A stretch of DNA of 64,000 bases from Paenibacillus sophorae. GTDB lineage: Bacteria > Bacillota > Bacilli > Paenibacillales > Paenibacillaceae. The DNA lies in NCBI RefSeq assembly GCF_018966525.1, contig NZ_CP076607.1, positions 310,001 to 374,000 on the forward strand, in the 5' to 3' direction. Positions 45,601-52,526 of the stretch are shown here, one piece after another (within the stretch, counting starts at the first letter, position 1; each line of letters opens with the position of its first letter). The notes beneath the pieces are model-generated. The model saw only the letters and a list, made by a program, of their open reading frames with translations, was not told where the DNA came from and did not search any database. The translations under genes and the position numbers were made by a program.

Positions 45601-45772
45601 GTTCATAGTTTTGCTTAGTCAGACGAAGCGAACTCAGCTTATTGTATAGCGCTTTCTCGGAAATATTGTAATTAACCGTACCCTCGTCGACATTCTCCAT
45701 CTCGGTTGAAAAGGGAGCCAGTTCACGCAGGTAAGCGCTCTGCTTAAACGCGGATTGAAGCTTATTCATCAT
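42662..45772 (-). CDS. lanM2: Class II lanthipeptide synthetase LanM for the beta peptide
   Basis: The 1036-residue bifunctional enzyme has an N-terminal dehydratase with kinase-like motifs (GDLGDSHKKGRSVEI, KLVYKPRSLAVD, VDFHNENLIA, PILIDLETLF). It phosphorylates and eliminates Ser/Thr to Dha/Dhb. The C-terminal LanC-like cyclase has zinc ligands C902 (YWCHGSYG), C948 and H949 (SMCHGELG), and forms the thioether rings. It lies directly downstream of the beta precursor gene on the same strand, so pairing with that peptide is inferred from position, as with LicM2/LicA2. A terminator and leader ORF separate it from the precursor. Start ATG 45772 or 45769. Confidence 0.92.
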   Translation of the reverse strand: MMNKLQSAFKQSAYLRELAPFSTEMENVDEGTVNYNISEKALYNKLSSLRLTKQNYEHIIRNYPQLIENHLPEWVQVLRKITAYDPKAVSHIKYELPHKSFVTYFTPFILYVQNEMEDFFKSLSRENSLVKTKIDIHQYMECVISIIHSDIDKLSTKMLIAELNIARMEGSLKGSDGEERYIYFVEQYLGDSENFAGIFEVYPVLGRVLCERLVQLIEIHKTLVKHFLMDYETIEETFGFRSPRLTGVKGDLGDSHKKGRSVEIIETTAGKLVYKPRSLAVDSHFTEIVAWVNASGVKHSLRAAKVLDREQYGWQEFIQYDDCIDEAQIQRFFYRQGMNVALLYAFRSVDFHNENLIAAGEYPILIDLETLFDNQIDLFQNQNQLHITALELKNSVLSSMMLPVKFNHDQALDYDLSGIAGRGGQKSKRNKGYTISNFGTDAMAFVETELVTKNKLNVPAINGQDIQIFDYKEYLLEGFRDTYRSIESHKFEFESLLNMFSKDEVRHVFRPTHVYGKFLEASTHPKYLQRGIDREGLFDYMWSITEWSELANVFVRSEINDLVVHDIPYFTFLVGGKHLYNSAGKEYRDFYKESSLALTKSRIRSFSEADRLKQERYISLSLATLIDNVWNGISEQPAELPTPVHLRDEIVTIADGMLAKALYDKKGRSPFWISTSVGNEDDIFLSPLPPGVYDGIGGIAIFYAQLGVFLKSAEYERTAKSILNVLMGEEKFWLANMDSTSAFFGIGAFVYVYSYLGCLWNDSSLLHRAVGLLPAIEKLLPLEEEIDIIRGHAGLLKVLANLYRAYPADEVIRVLQILSERYLQQIRNTVIHSDSGRSAGFAHGISGIAFSLAHVYCVLPSSDIQRTIMKLVEIENRFYVGSERKWLDLRENKHALAANYWCHGSYGILLARAHIHALLPSFPAELLMIDRLLNDLSETEGATGHSMCHGELGNRNVLLDVHRLLQGAKLAGEAEWMQLNKTPDRPWRTGMHPDIESLGLFTGISGIAFGMLRLLDPEIPSILALDIPLNEVDVCS

Positions 45773-45775
45773 TTA

Positions 45776-45964
45776 TCATCCCTTATCATAAATTAATAAA
45801 AAAGGGCTACCATGAAAACAAACTTCATGACAGCCGCTTAGCAACGGTTCAGCTGCGGCTCGTCCTTTGGACTCCAGAGAAATCGGCTGCGGCACAAGTT
45901 TGATGCAACATAATACGCGAGCAGATGGGGTTAGTGTTAACCCTCTGCCCGCAGGTCTCTTCAT
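45776..45964 (-). CDS. Possible leader ORF between lanA2 and lanM2
   Basis: The 62-codon frame starts at ATG 45964 with GGGAGAAGG 4 bases upstream, one of the better ribosome binding sites here. It ends with TGA three bases before the LanM2 start. The peptide (MKRPAGRGLTLTPSARVLC..) has no family I recognise. It spans a strong hairpin (45921-45948) and overlaps the terminator at 45798-45835. It could be a regulatory leader peptide coupled to LanM2 translation, or a chance frame. Confidence 0.3.
   Translation of the reverse strand: MKRPAGRGLTLTPSARVLCCIKLVPQPISLESKGRAAAEPLLSGCHEVCFHGSPFLLIYDKG
45798..45835 (-). terminator. Terminator/attenuator between lanA2 and lanM2
   Basis: On the minus strand GGCTGTCATGAA pairs with TTCATGGTAGCC (two adjacent mismatched or wobble positions), followed by TTTTTT. 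An alternative stem AGCCGC/GCGGCT just upstream would use the same GGCT bases and could act as an antiterminator. Its position fits the partial termination commonly seen after lantibiotic precursor genes. Confidence 0.6.
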
Positions 45965-46037
45965 TTTTCCTTCTCCCTTATTCTTACAAAAAAAGGATAG
46001 CCACTTAGGTCAGGTTTACACTATAACAGAAGTTAAA

Positions 46038-46250
46038 TTAGCATTGGCTAGTGCATTTGGTAGTTGGGCAAAGGCTTGCCGACACCGTTACTCCCGCTGT
46101 AATACAAGTCCATGAAGATGTAGTCAGTATAGTAGTTTCCGGATTTACATCGCCTGCTCCCCCAGTGAGCATTTTCAATTCTTCCTCTGTAACTACACCT
46201 ACAGTTTTACTAGTTTTCAGAAACTCATTACGGATCTTCGAATTTTTCAT
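46038..46250 (-). CDS. lanA2: Two-component lantibiotic beta precursor (lichenicidin beta-like)
   Basis: The 70-residue precursor has a leader of 31 residues ending TEEELKMLTGG. The seven residues AGDVNPE follow, then a 32-residue core beginning TTILTTSSWTCITAG and ending CPTTKCTSQC. Four cysteines (49, 61, 66, 70) and many Ser/Thr are available for rings. The core differs from my memory of lichenicidin beta at only three positions (IL for PA, Q for R). LanT should cut after GG and LanP after DVNPE. The start is taken at ATG 46250 (MKNSK..); ATGs at 46259 and 46262 are nearer to the GGA of the ribosome binding site and cannot be excluded. Confidence 0.92.
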   Translation of the reverse strand: MKNSKIRNEFLKTSKTVGVVTEEELKMLTGGAGDVNPETTILTTSSWTCITAGVTVSASLCPTTKCTSQC

Positions 46251-46304
46251 AGAAATCATCATCCTTTCAAAATTGTAATTTAAAATATATGTAAGAATTA
46301 GGGG

Positions 46305-46334
46305 TTGACTACCCTTTATGGAATAAAATATACT
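46305..46334 (+). promoter_or_regulatory. Promoter of the alpha precursor gene
   Basis: TTGACT (46305-46310), an 18-base spacer and TATACT (46329-46334), each five of six to consensus, 58 bases upstream of the alpha precursor start. The -35 is embedded in GGGGTTGACTACCC, whose GGG/CCC arms could form a small operator. The minus-strand promoter for the beta side must lie in the same 140 bases, but I could not place it securely. Confidence 0.6.
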
Positions 46335-46391
46335 ATGTCTGGAATTCCAAGTCTACTAATTTTTTCAATTAAAGGAAAAGGAGCGATTACT

Positions 46392-46634
46392 ATGTACGAC
46401 AAAGCATTGGTAACAGCATGGAAAAACCCGATGGCGAGAAAAGGCCTTGGTGCTATCCATCATCCTTCCGGTGATGTATTAGCGGAACTGAAAGAAGAAG
46501 ACTTGCAGGATTTTACTGGTGGTTTTGACACCAACACTTTGACTACAAGCACAAGCATCTTGATCAGCATGACACTGGGCAACAATGGTTGGGTTTGTAC
46601 AGCCACCAAAGAATGTATGCCTAGCTGCAACTAA
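46392..46634 (+). CDS. lanA1: Two-component lantibiotic alpha precursor (lichenicidin alpha-like)
   Basis: The 80-residue precursor has a 44-residue leader with WKNPM, HHPSG and LKEEDLQDFTGG, then a 36-residue core starting FDTNTLTTSTS and ending CTATKECMPSCN. The CTxTxECMPSCN end is the mersacidin-type lipid II-binding ring of haloduracin and lichenicidin alpha. Only three cysteines are present (69, 75, 79). The N-terminal cysteine of lichenicidin alpha is replaced within a Ser/Thr-rich run, so the first thioether ring should be missing. The start ATG 46392 has AAAGGAG at 8 bases. A hairpin follows the stop, then LanM1. Confidence 0.92.
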   Translation: MYDKALVTAWKNPMARKGLGAIHHPSGDVLAELKEEDLQDFTGGFDTNTLTTSTSILISMTLGNNGWVCTATKECMPSCN

Positions 46635-46653
46635 AAAAGCAAGGCTACAAACC

Positions 46654-46683
46654 GCGGGCGGGGACCTTATTTCCCTCGCCCGC
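46654..46683 (+). terminator. Read-through terminator between lanA1 and lanM1
   Basis: GCGGGCGGGGA pairs with TCCCTCGCCCGC (one mismatch), followed by a short T run, in the 116-124 bases between precursor and synthetase. Partial termination here would give more precursor than enzyme mRNA. Confidence 0.65.
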
Positions 46684-46758
46684 TTTACCTATTCGCCTTA
46701 GGAATGTATATTGCTATAACTAATTCACTACAAATACCTTAGTAGGTGTGTGCCGACC

Positions 46759-49700
46759 ATGAACAATAAATATTATGTCTACAGTGAAAGAGAACTCGTT
46801 ACGGATGCGGCCAGCAATGCGGAGGTACAGGAAAAAACCTCTTATTGGCGTACTTTGTTTAACGATGACCAAGATTGGCTTAACAAATCGATTTCCATCT
46901 TTACAAATGACGATGTGGAATCAATTGCTAAATCCTCTTTATCTGCTTCTATCGAATTAAATACCAGTAGTTCATACGATCATGATCATTGGCTGAATAT
47001 AAAGTACCTTTTCTTTGCCACTTACAGCGAATCCGGCTTTACGACGGATAACACAATACAAAATCCCCTTTTCTTTGATACCCTTCTGATGCGCTTTGCG
47101 TATGTGGCCGATTTGGAGCTTGCTTCCCACAAGCTAGCTTTACCTGCTTCAATTAAGGACAAAACCTTGTATCACCTGAAAAAAACACTTCTGGAAATCG
47201 GCTATCAGACCCTTATTCTTGAATTGAACGTGTTACGGGTTCAAGAGCAGTTGACCGGTGGTAGTCCAGAAGAAAGATACCACAGCTTCAACCGTCTTTT
47301 CCTGAATGATATCTCCTATATCCATTCCTTTTTTGATGAATACCCGGTTCTGCTCCGGCTCATGTGTACGAAAACCGCCTATTGGGTACAAAATGTTGCC
47401 GAATTACTGCACCGCCTATCAAATGATGCTGAACAAATTAGCCAGCAGTTCGGCGTCAGCGGGGATATAATCGATCTGGATCTCGGCCTTGGCGACTCCC
47501 ATGATAAAGGAAAAATGGTCGCTATTATCACCTTTGCGAACGGAAGAGTTGTCTATAAACCTCGAAGCCATGAGGTGGATATCAAGTTCCAACAGATCTT
47601 GAGCTGGGTCAACCTCAGACAGCCGCCGAGAAAATTGGCCACATATACGATTCTGAATTGCGGAACCTACGGCTGGTCCAATTTTGTCGTATACCGGGAA
47701 TGTGATCAACTGGAGCAATTGAACGATTATTACATACGGCTGGGTCAAATACTGGCCATTTTGTACAGTATTGATGCCGTAGATTTCCATCATGAGAACA
47801 TCATTGCCTGCAAGGATCATCCGATTCTGATTGACCTGGAGTCTATATTCCATCAGTCTAAACAAAATGAAGTTTCCATGGACACCGCAATTTCTAAAGC
47901 CCGCTACATACTAACGCGTTCGGTTAACTCGACTGGCATTCTTCCGTTCAATTCCTATTATGAAAAAAAAGACAGCAACCGAGTATTGGACCTAAGCGGT
48001 CTTAGCGGCAAGGAGGCTCAGGAAGCGCCGTTTAAGGCTTATCAGATCAAACAATCTTTTCGTGATGACATGCACCTGGCCAAAGACTCCTTCCAGATTC
48101 AAGAGGCGCAGAATGTACCGAAGCTTAACGGCGAGCCTGTCGAAATTTTGGAATATTTGAATTTCATTGTGGATGGATTCAGGCAGGTATACCAACTCAT
48201 TCAAACGAACAAAACATCTTACCTTGCTCTCTTGACGATTTTTGAGACATGTCCTGTACGGACGATTATTCGGCCAACAGCCGTCTATGCCCAGCTACTG
48301 CAACGAAGCTACCATCCAGATTTCCTTCGGGATGCCGTTGACCGGGAAGTATTCTTGTGCAGGCTGGAGAAATTCATTAATGAAGACACGAACTATGATG
48401 TCGCGAGAAGCGAGTTGCTCGATCTTTTGAATGGAGATATTCCCTATTTCCTCTCATCGCCCGCCACCACACATTTGGAAGCAGCGAACCAAACGTTTGT
48501 CGCCGAATATTTTGAGAAGGCAGCCCTGACCCGGGTTAGGGAAAAAATTGATTCCTTATCGGACACTGATCTGGGCGAACAGCTACATGTCATTCGGATG
48601 TCTATATTGGCCTCCTTTAACGCTAAGCATCACAAGGACACGCTGATCTTAAGTAAAGAGACTGGGAATATTTCGCTTGAAGCGGTAACCGTCACCGATA
48701 TTCTGAACTGCTCCAAACGGGTGGGCGAATACGTATTGGATCAGCGCATTACCGCCGAAGGTAGTGAAGATATAAGCTGGATTAGCACGATGATTAAAGG
48801 CATCGATGAAGTATCCTGGACTATATCGCCTGTTAACCTAGACTTTTACAACGGAGTGGCCGGAATCGGTTTTTATCTTAGTTATTTAGGGAAAATTTTC
48901 CCTGAACATAACGTTTTCCAGGAAGTAACCATACGGTGTGTCAATACAGTTATAGATTCGTTAAACGAGCTGCAAAAGCAGGATATGGACTGGACTCCTT
49001 ATATGGAAGTAGGCGGATTTACGGGAATTTCAAGCTACCTCTATTTCCTTCAGCATGCCTCGGTCAATCTGCATCGTCCCGAATGGTTCCAAGCCGTGCT
49101 GCAATTTCTACCGCTGCTTGAAGAGCTGATCGAAAAGGACGAACAATTCGATGTCACCAGCGGATCGGCGGGAGCATTAATGGTGTTCTTATCCCTATAT
49201 GAGCAGCAGCAAGAGAAGGAACTACTTGTGCTGGCCGAGAGATGTGTGCAGCATTTGCAGCGCAACGCCACGGCCATGTCCACCGGTATCGCCTGGCGCG
49301 ATCCGTATCACCAGAAGTTCTATACCGGCTTTGCACATGGCTCATCAGGTATTCTAGCGGCACTCGCTAAGTTCAATAAAGTGATGGATGCCGGTTCTAT
49401 CAAACGCACGATTCATGAGGGCCTGTTATTTGAGAGAAGTATGTACGTTTCCAAGGAGAAGAACTGGAAATCCATTGGAAGGGATCAGCTTTCCGTTGCC
49501 TGGTGCCACGGCGCTCCCGGTATACTGCTCTCCCGTCATATCTTGCAGGAAAGCGGCTATCACGACAATGATCTAGAATCTGAGATTGATGCCGGACTTG
49601 AGACCACAATCAAGCTGGGTCTGGACAATAACCGTTCCTTCTGCCACGGAGACTTCGGGCAGCTCGAAATTCTAAGCAATTTTTCCAGCCAATCCTCCGA

Positions 49701-49902
49701 TATACAGGCCGTTACATCCGACCTGTCCGGACGGCTATTCGAATACTACAACAAGCATGGCATGACCGGAGGCGTATCCCGCGGAGTGGAGGCGGTCGGC
49801 TTGATGCTCGGATGGAGCGGCGTGGGCTTTGGGTTGCTTCAGCAAGCCCTGCCCGGTAACCTGCCGCAAATTCTTCATCTGTCCCCGCCAGTCAGATCTT
49901 AA
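46759..49902 (+). CDS. lanM1: Class II lanthipeptide synthetase LanM for the alpha peptide
   Basis: The 1047-residue LanM has the same order as the other copy: dehydratase with LGDSHDKGKMV, VVYKPRSHEVD, VDFHHENIIA and PILIDLESIF, then a cyclase with zinc ligands C916 (WCHGAPGILL), C962 and H963 (FCHGDFGQ). It is clearly diverged from the beta-side LanM, as expected for enzymes specialised to different peptides. It lies downstream of the alpha precursor. The start is uncertain: ATG 46759 (AGGTG 10 bases upstream) is preferred, while GTG 46750 is in frame but too close to that site. Confidence 0.9.
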   Translation: MNNKYYVYSERELVTDAASNAEVQEKTSYWRTLFNDDQDWLNKSISIFTNDDVESIAKSSLSASIELNTSSSYDHDHWLNIKYLFFATYSESGFTTDNTIQNPLFFDTLLMRFAYVADLELASHKLALPASIKDKTLYHLKKTLLEIGYQTLILELNVLRVQEQLTGGSPEERYHSFNRLFLNDISYIHSFFDEYPVLLRLMCTKTAYWVQNVAELLHRLSNDAEQISQQFGVSGDIIDLDLGLGDSHDKGKMVAIITFANGRVVYKPRSHEVDIKFQQILSWVNLRQPPRKLATYTILNCGTYGWSNFVVYRECDQLEQLNDYYIRLGQILAILYSIDAVDFHHENIIACKDHPILIDLESIFHQSKQNEVSMDTAISKARYILTRSVNSTGILPFNSYYEKKDSNRVLDLSGLSGKEAQEAPFKAYQIKQSFRDDMHLAKDSFQIQEAQNVPKLNGEPVEILEYLNFIVDGFRQVYQLIQTNKTSYLALLTIFETCPVRTIIRPTAVYAQLLQRSYHPDFLRDAVDREVFLCRLEKFINEDTNYDVARSELLDLLNGDIPYFLSSPATTHLEAANQTFVAEYFEKAALTRVREKIDSLSDTDLGEQLHVIRMSILASFNAKHHKDTLILSKETGNISLEAVTVTDILNCSKRVGEYVLDQRITAEGSEDISWISTMIKGIDEVSWTISPVNLDFYNGVAGIGFYLSYLGKIFPEHNVFQEVTIRCVNTVIDSLNELQKQDMDWTPYMEVGGFTGISSYLYFLQHASVNLHRPEWFQAVLQFLPLLEELIEKDEQFDVTSGSAGALMVFLSLYEQQQEKELLVLAERCVQHLQRNATAMSTGIAWRDPYHQKFYTGFAHGSSGILAALAKFNKVMDAGSIKRTIHEGLLFERSMYVSKEKNWKSIGRDQLSVAWCHGAPGILLSRHILQESGYHDNDLESEIDAGLETTIKLGLDNNRSFCHGDFGQLEILSNFSSQSSDIQAVTSDLSGRLFEYYNKHGMTGGVSRGVEAVGLMLGWSGVGFGLLQQALPGNLPQILHLSPPVRS

Positions 49903-49926
49903 TGTCCTTGTGTATAAGTGAAGCTT

Positions 49927-49971
49927 AACGCGAAGCGCCCATCAGCCTTATGATGCCCGCTTCGCGTTTTT
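49927..49971. terminator. Terminator after lanM1, between converging units
   Basis: AACGCGAAGCG (49927-49937) pairs perfectly with CGCTTCGCGTT (49958-49968) and is followed by TTTTT. It ends the alpha-side transcript and lies 20 bases from the stop of the converging permease gene. Confidence 0.85.
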
Positions 49972-49990
49972 CACCGTAAATCTACCGGTC

Positions 49991-50935
49991 TTAAGTCGTA
50001 ATATCCCTTCTGGTAAAGGTCACATAGGAAATGCTCAGAAAGGCTACAAAGTAGACAGCCATCATCGTTAGCGAAAAGGAAAGGGTCATACTCTCAACTA
50101 CCGGCCTGCCGTCCAAATAAGCGGATAGGTCGTAATTCGCAAAAATCAGGTACTTGATCCAGCCAAATTTCATGGCAAAAAATTGCGTCATCGTTGTTCC
50201 GGTGAAATACAACAGCAAGGAGACACCTACCGCAAGTATCGCGTTTCTAAATAATACCGATACGGCAAAGGCCAGAGTAGCCACCATGACAATATTGGCA
50301 AGGGTCGCTAAATATTTCAGGCATAGGTAGGTCATCATCGACATCTTCACGATCGCCCCATTTTGATAGGCCAAATAATAATTGCTTCCGCCTGTACCCA
50401 ACCACACATAGCCCAACAATGAAGCCAGCATCATAAATGCCATGAACAGTAGCAGAATATTTATTACAACTGAGGCATATTTCAGTAGCAGATAAGTCCC
50501 TCTACGTATCGGCGAAGTAATGACAAATTTGATGGTTCCCTTAGCGTGCTCGGCCGCTATCGCATTGGCGGCAAGAACAATCGCTACCAGCGTAATCAAC
50601 GTAGTCACCGGTCTTAATTCATTAATCAGTGTCAATGCGTCATATTTAGAAGTAGGCGGAAGATCATGGTCAAGCCGGTACTGGTTCACGACAAGCTGTT
50701 CGGACAGAAATCGGTGCATGGGCATGGACGGCGACAAGGCTGCCATCTGTTTCTTATCCTCTTGAATCTGATTCTCAACGCCGGATCTCCAGTTCCCGCT
50801 GTCCGCGAGAGTGTTCGGCCTGCTAAAGCTAACCAAGAGAGTATAAGCCACGGTGATGAAAAACAGTAGCAATGTAATAAGCCATGTGTTGCGATTTTTA
50901 TAGAACCGGTACAGTTCATTACCCAATAGTCGCAT
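49991..50935 (-). CDS. ABC-2-type permease, lantibiotic immunity (LanE/LanG-like)
   Basis: The 314-residue protein has about six transmembrane segments and a large extracellular loop after TM1 (about residues 40-105), the layout of ABC-2 permeases. With the ATPase just upstream it forms a LanFE-type exporter that would expel lantibiotic from the membrane and protect the producer. Function is inferred from position and partner. The ATG overlaps the ATPase stop (TAATG). Only one permease is present; lichenicidin-type clusters usually have two (E and G), so it may work as a homodimer. Confidence 0.75.
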   Translation of the reverse strand: MRLLGNELYRFYKNRNTWLITLLLFFITVAYTLLVSFSRPNTLADSGNWRSGVENQIQEDKKQMAALSPSMPMHRFLSEQLVVNQYRLDHDLPPTSKYDALTLINELRPVTTLITLVAIVLAANAIAAEHAKGTIKFVITSPIRRGTYLLLKYASVVINILLLFMAFMMLASLLGYVWLGTGGSNYYLAYQNGAIVKMSMMTYLCLKYLATLANIVMVATLAFAVSVLFRNAILAVGVSLLLYFTGTTMTQFFAMKFGWIKYLIFANYDLSAYLDGRPVVESMTLSFSLTMMAVYFVAFLSISYVTFTRRDITT

Positions 50936-51852
50936 TAGCTTGCCCCCTTATTTGCGTTCAGTAATGCTATGAAATCTTCTTCCAGTGTCCATCTGGCCTG
51001 CTTCATATTCAATACTTCGATCTGATGATGATTCAGCATGTTGATCACGATCATTATTTTCTCTTCAGGCAGTACAAAACTTAATTCATACGCCGCTTCA
51101 TTACGCTTCACCTGATATCCAGCCTCTGTGAGCAGCTGCATTGCTCGCTTTATGCACGTGGAATCAAACGAAAGAGTATACCGAAATTCATTTGCCGCTC
51201 TTCCATTCTCTTTAATTTCCAACAGTTCTCCATCGTTCATCACGCCGTAATAATCGCATAATAACTCTACCTCGGAAAGCAAATGACTTGAGAGGAAAAC
51301 CGTCTTCTCGTGCTTTTCGGCAAGTCCCCGTAGGATTCGTCTTAAATCAATGATTCCCTGAGGGTCCATGCCATTGGTTGGTTCATCCAAAATAACCAGG
51401 TCGGGATTATGCAGCAGCGAAACGGCGAGACCGAGACGCTGCTTCATTCCAAGCGAATATTTCTTGACTCTCTTGTTCGCGCTATCGCTTAGTCCAAAAG
51501 CTTCAAGCTGGCGTTCAATATTCACCTTGTTTGGTTTCATATGAAAGGCCGAGATATAACGCAAATTCTGAAACCCTGTCATCTCCCCATAAAAAGAGGG
51601 GTTCTCAATCACTGCGCCTACCTTCCGGATTGCATCCTTGAATTCGGATTGAATGGAGCTGCCACCGATACGAATATCGCCTGAAGACATCTTCATTATG
51701 CCCACCATCATCTTGATCAAGGTTGTTTTCCCAGCCCCGTTCGGCCCAAGTAGTCCGAATATTTTCCCTTTGGGAACCGATAAACTAACATTCTTGATAA
51801 TATTCTTGCCACCGATTCTTTTAGAGACTTGGTTTATTGATAAAAAGTCCAA
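50935..51852 (-). CDS. ABC transporter ATPase, lantibiotic immunity (LanF-like)
   Basis: The 305-residue ATPase has Walker A LLGPNGAGKTT, signature KYSLGMKQRLG (LSGGQ variant typical of BcrA/LanF ATPases), Walker B LVILDEPTNGMDP and H-loop FLSSHLLSE. The C-terminal about 90 residues are a BcrA-like extension. The start is TTG 51852, set by GGGAGG at 7 bases. Upstream in-frame codons have no signal. It lies downstream of the small membrane protein and regulator in one minus-strand unit. Confidence 0.82.
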   Translation of the reverse strand: MDFLSINQVSKRIGGKNIIKNVSLSVPKGKIFGLLGPNGAGKTTLIKMMVGIMKMSSGDIRIGGSSIQSEFKDAIRKVGAVIENPSFYGEMTGFQNLRYISAFHMKPNKVNIERQLEAFGLSDSANKRVKKYSLGMKQRLGLAVSLLHNPDLVILDEPTNGMDPQGIIDLRRILRGLAEKHEKTVFLSSHLLSEVELLCDYYGVMNDGELLEIKENGRAANEFRYTLSFDSTCIKRAMQLLTEAGYQVKRNEAAYELSFVLPEEKIMIVINMLNHHQIEVLNMKQARWTLEEDFIALLNANKGAS

Positions 51853-51894
51853 TTTGATTCCTCCCAACCGCGAACAACCGTCCGCTCCTGTCAA

Positions 51895-52188
51895 TTAATT
51901 GCGTTTCCACAGACCGATCCAAATGAAGAAGCCAATCACAAAAGACAACGAAAATAACAGTGTGACCATATTTCTGTACAATTCGTAACCCATGTCCACC
52001 CAAGAACTAATCAGAATGACAAGCGAGAAGCTTGCACTCAGGAGAAAAAACATATACTTAAAAAACTTGTTGAAAATATAAAGACCGCGCTCATCCCTGA
52101 CTCCGGCAATGCTGAGAATCATAATACTAACGAATGCCAGGAATCCCAATACCGCAAAGATCGAATTCATCAATGTGAGAGAGTTCAT
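51895..52188 (-). CDS. Small three-helix membrane protein
   Basis: The 97-residue protein has three predicted membrane segments (about 8-28, 43-62, 70-92). No family is recognised. It sits between a Cro-type regulator and the LanF-like ATPase. Lichenicidin-type clusters carry small membrane proteins in the regulatory/immunity part, so a role in immunity or in controlling the regulator is possible, but this is inference. Confidence 0.6.
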   Translation of the reverse strand: MNSLTLMNSIFAVLGFLAFVSIMILSIAGVRDERGLYIFNKFFKYMFFLLSASFSLVILISSWVDMGYELYRNMVTLLFSLSFVIGFFIWIGLWKRN

Positions 52189-52196
52189 ATACTTTC

Positions 52197-52412
52197 CTAC
52201 CTTTCATAATCGAACACCTCATATATACTCTTTTGGAAAACCTCCGCGATGCGAAAAGCCAGTTTCAAAGACGGCATATACTTGTTCCTTTCGATGGAGA
52301 TCACCGTCTGACGGCTGACTTGCAAGGCATCCGCCAGTTGCTGTTGAGTCCAGCCCCTCTCCGTTCGCAGTTCAAGAATGTGGTGTTTAAGACACGAATC
52401 ACCGTCTCCCAT
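52197..52412 (-). CDS. Cro/C1-type HTH regulator
   Basis: The 71-residue protein has a full helix-turn-helix (RTERGWTQQQLADALQVSRQTVISIERNKYMPSL) and a short tail, like YvaP/YozG-type regulators. Start ATG 52412 is preferred because AAGGA lies 9 bases upstream; an ATG 9 bases earlier abuts that site. It heads the immunity unit and is the only regulator in the lantibiotic cluster, so it may control the immunity and possibly the precursor promoters. There is no two-component system. Confidence 0.8.
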   Translation of the reverse strand: MGDGDSCLKHHILELRTERGWTQQQLADALQVSRQTVISIERNKYMPSLKLAFRIAEVFQKSIYEVFDYER

Positions 52413-52526
52413 ATTTACCATTCCTTAAAAAAAATAATGTTTTTTGTATCATACTACCAATTTTATCAAATGTAAAGATGACTTTACATTTCTTCCATTA
52501 GTGTAATTGCTGAAAACAAAAAAGAA

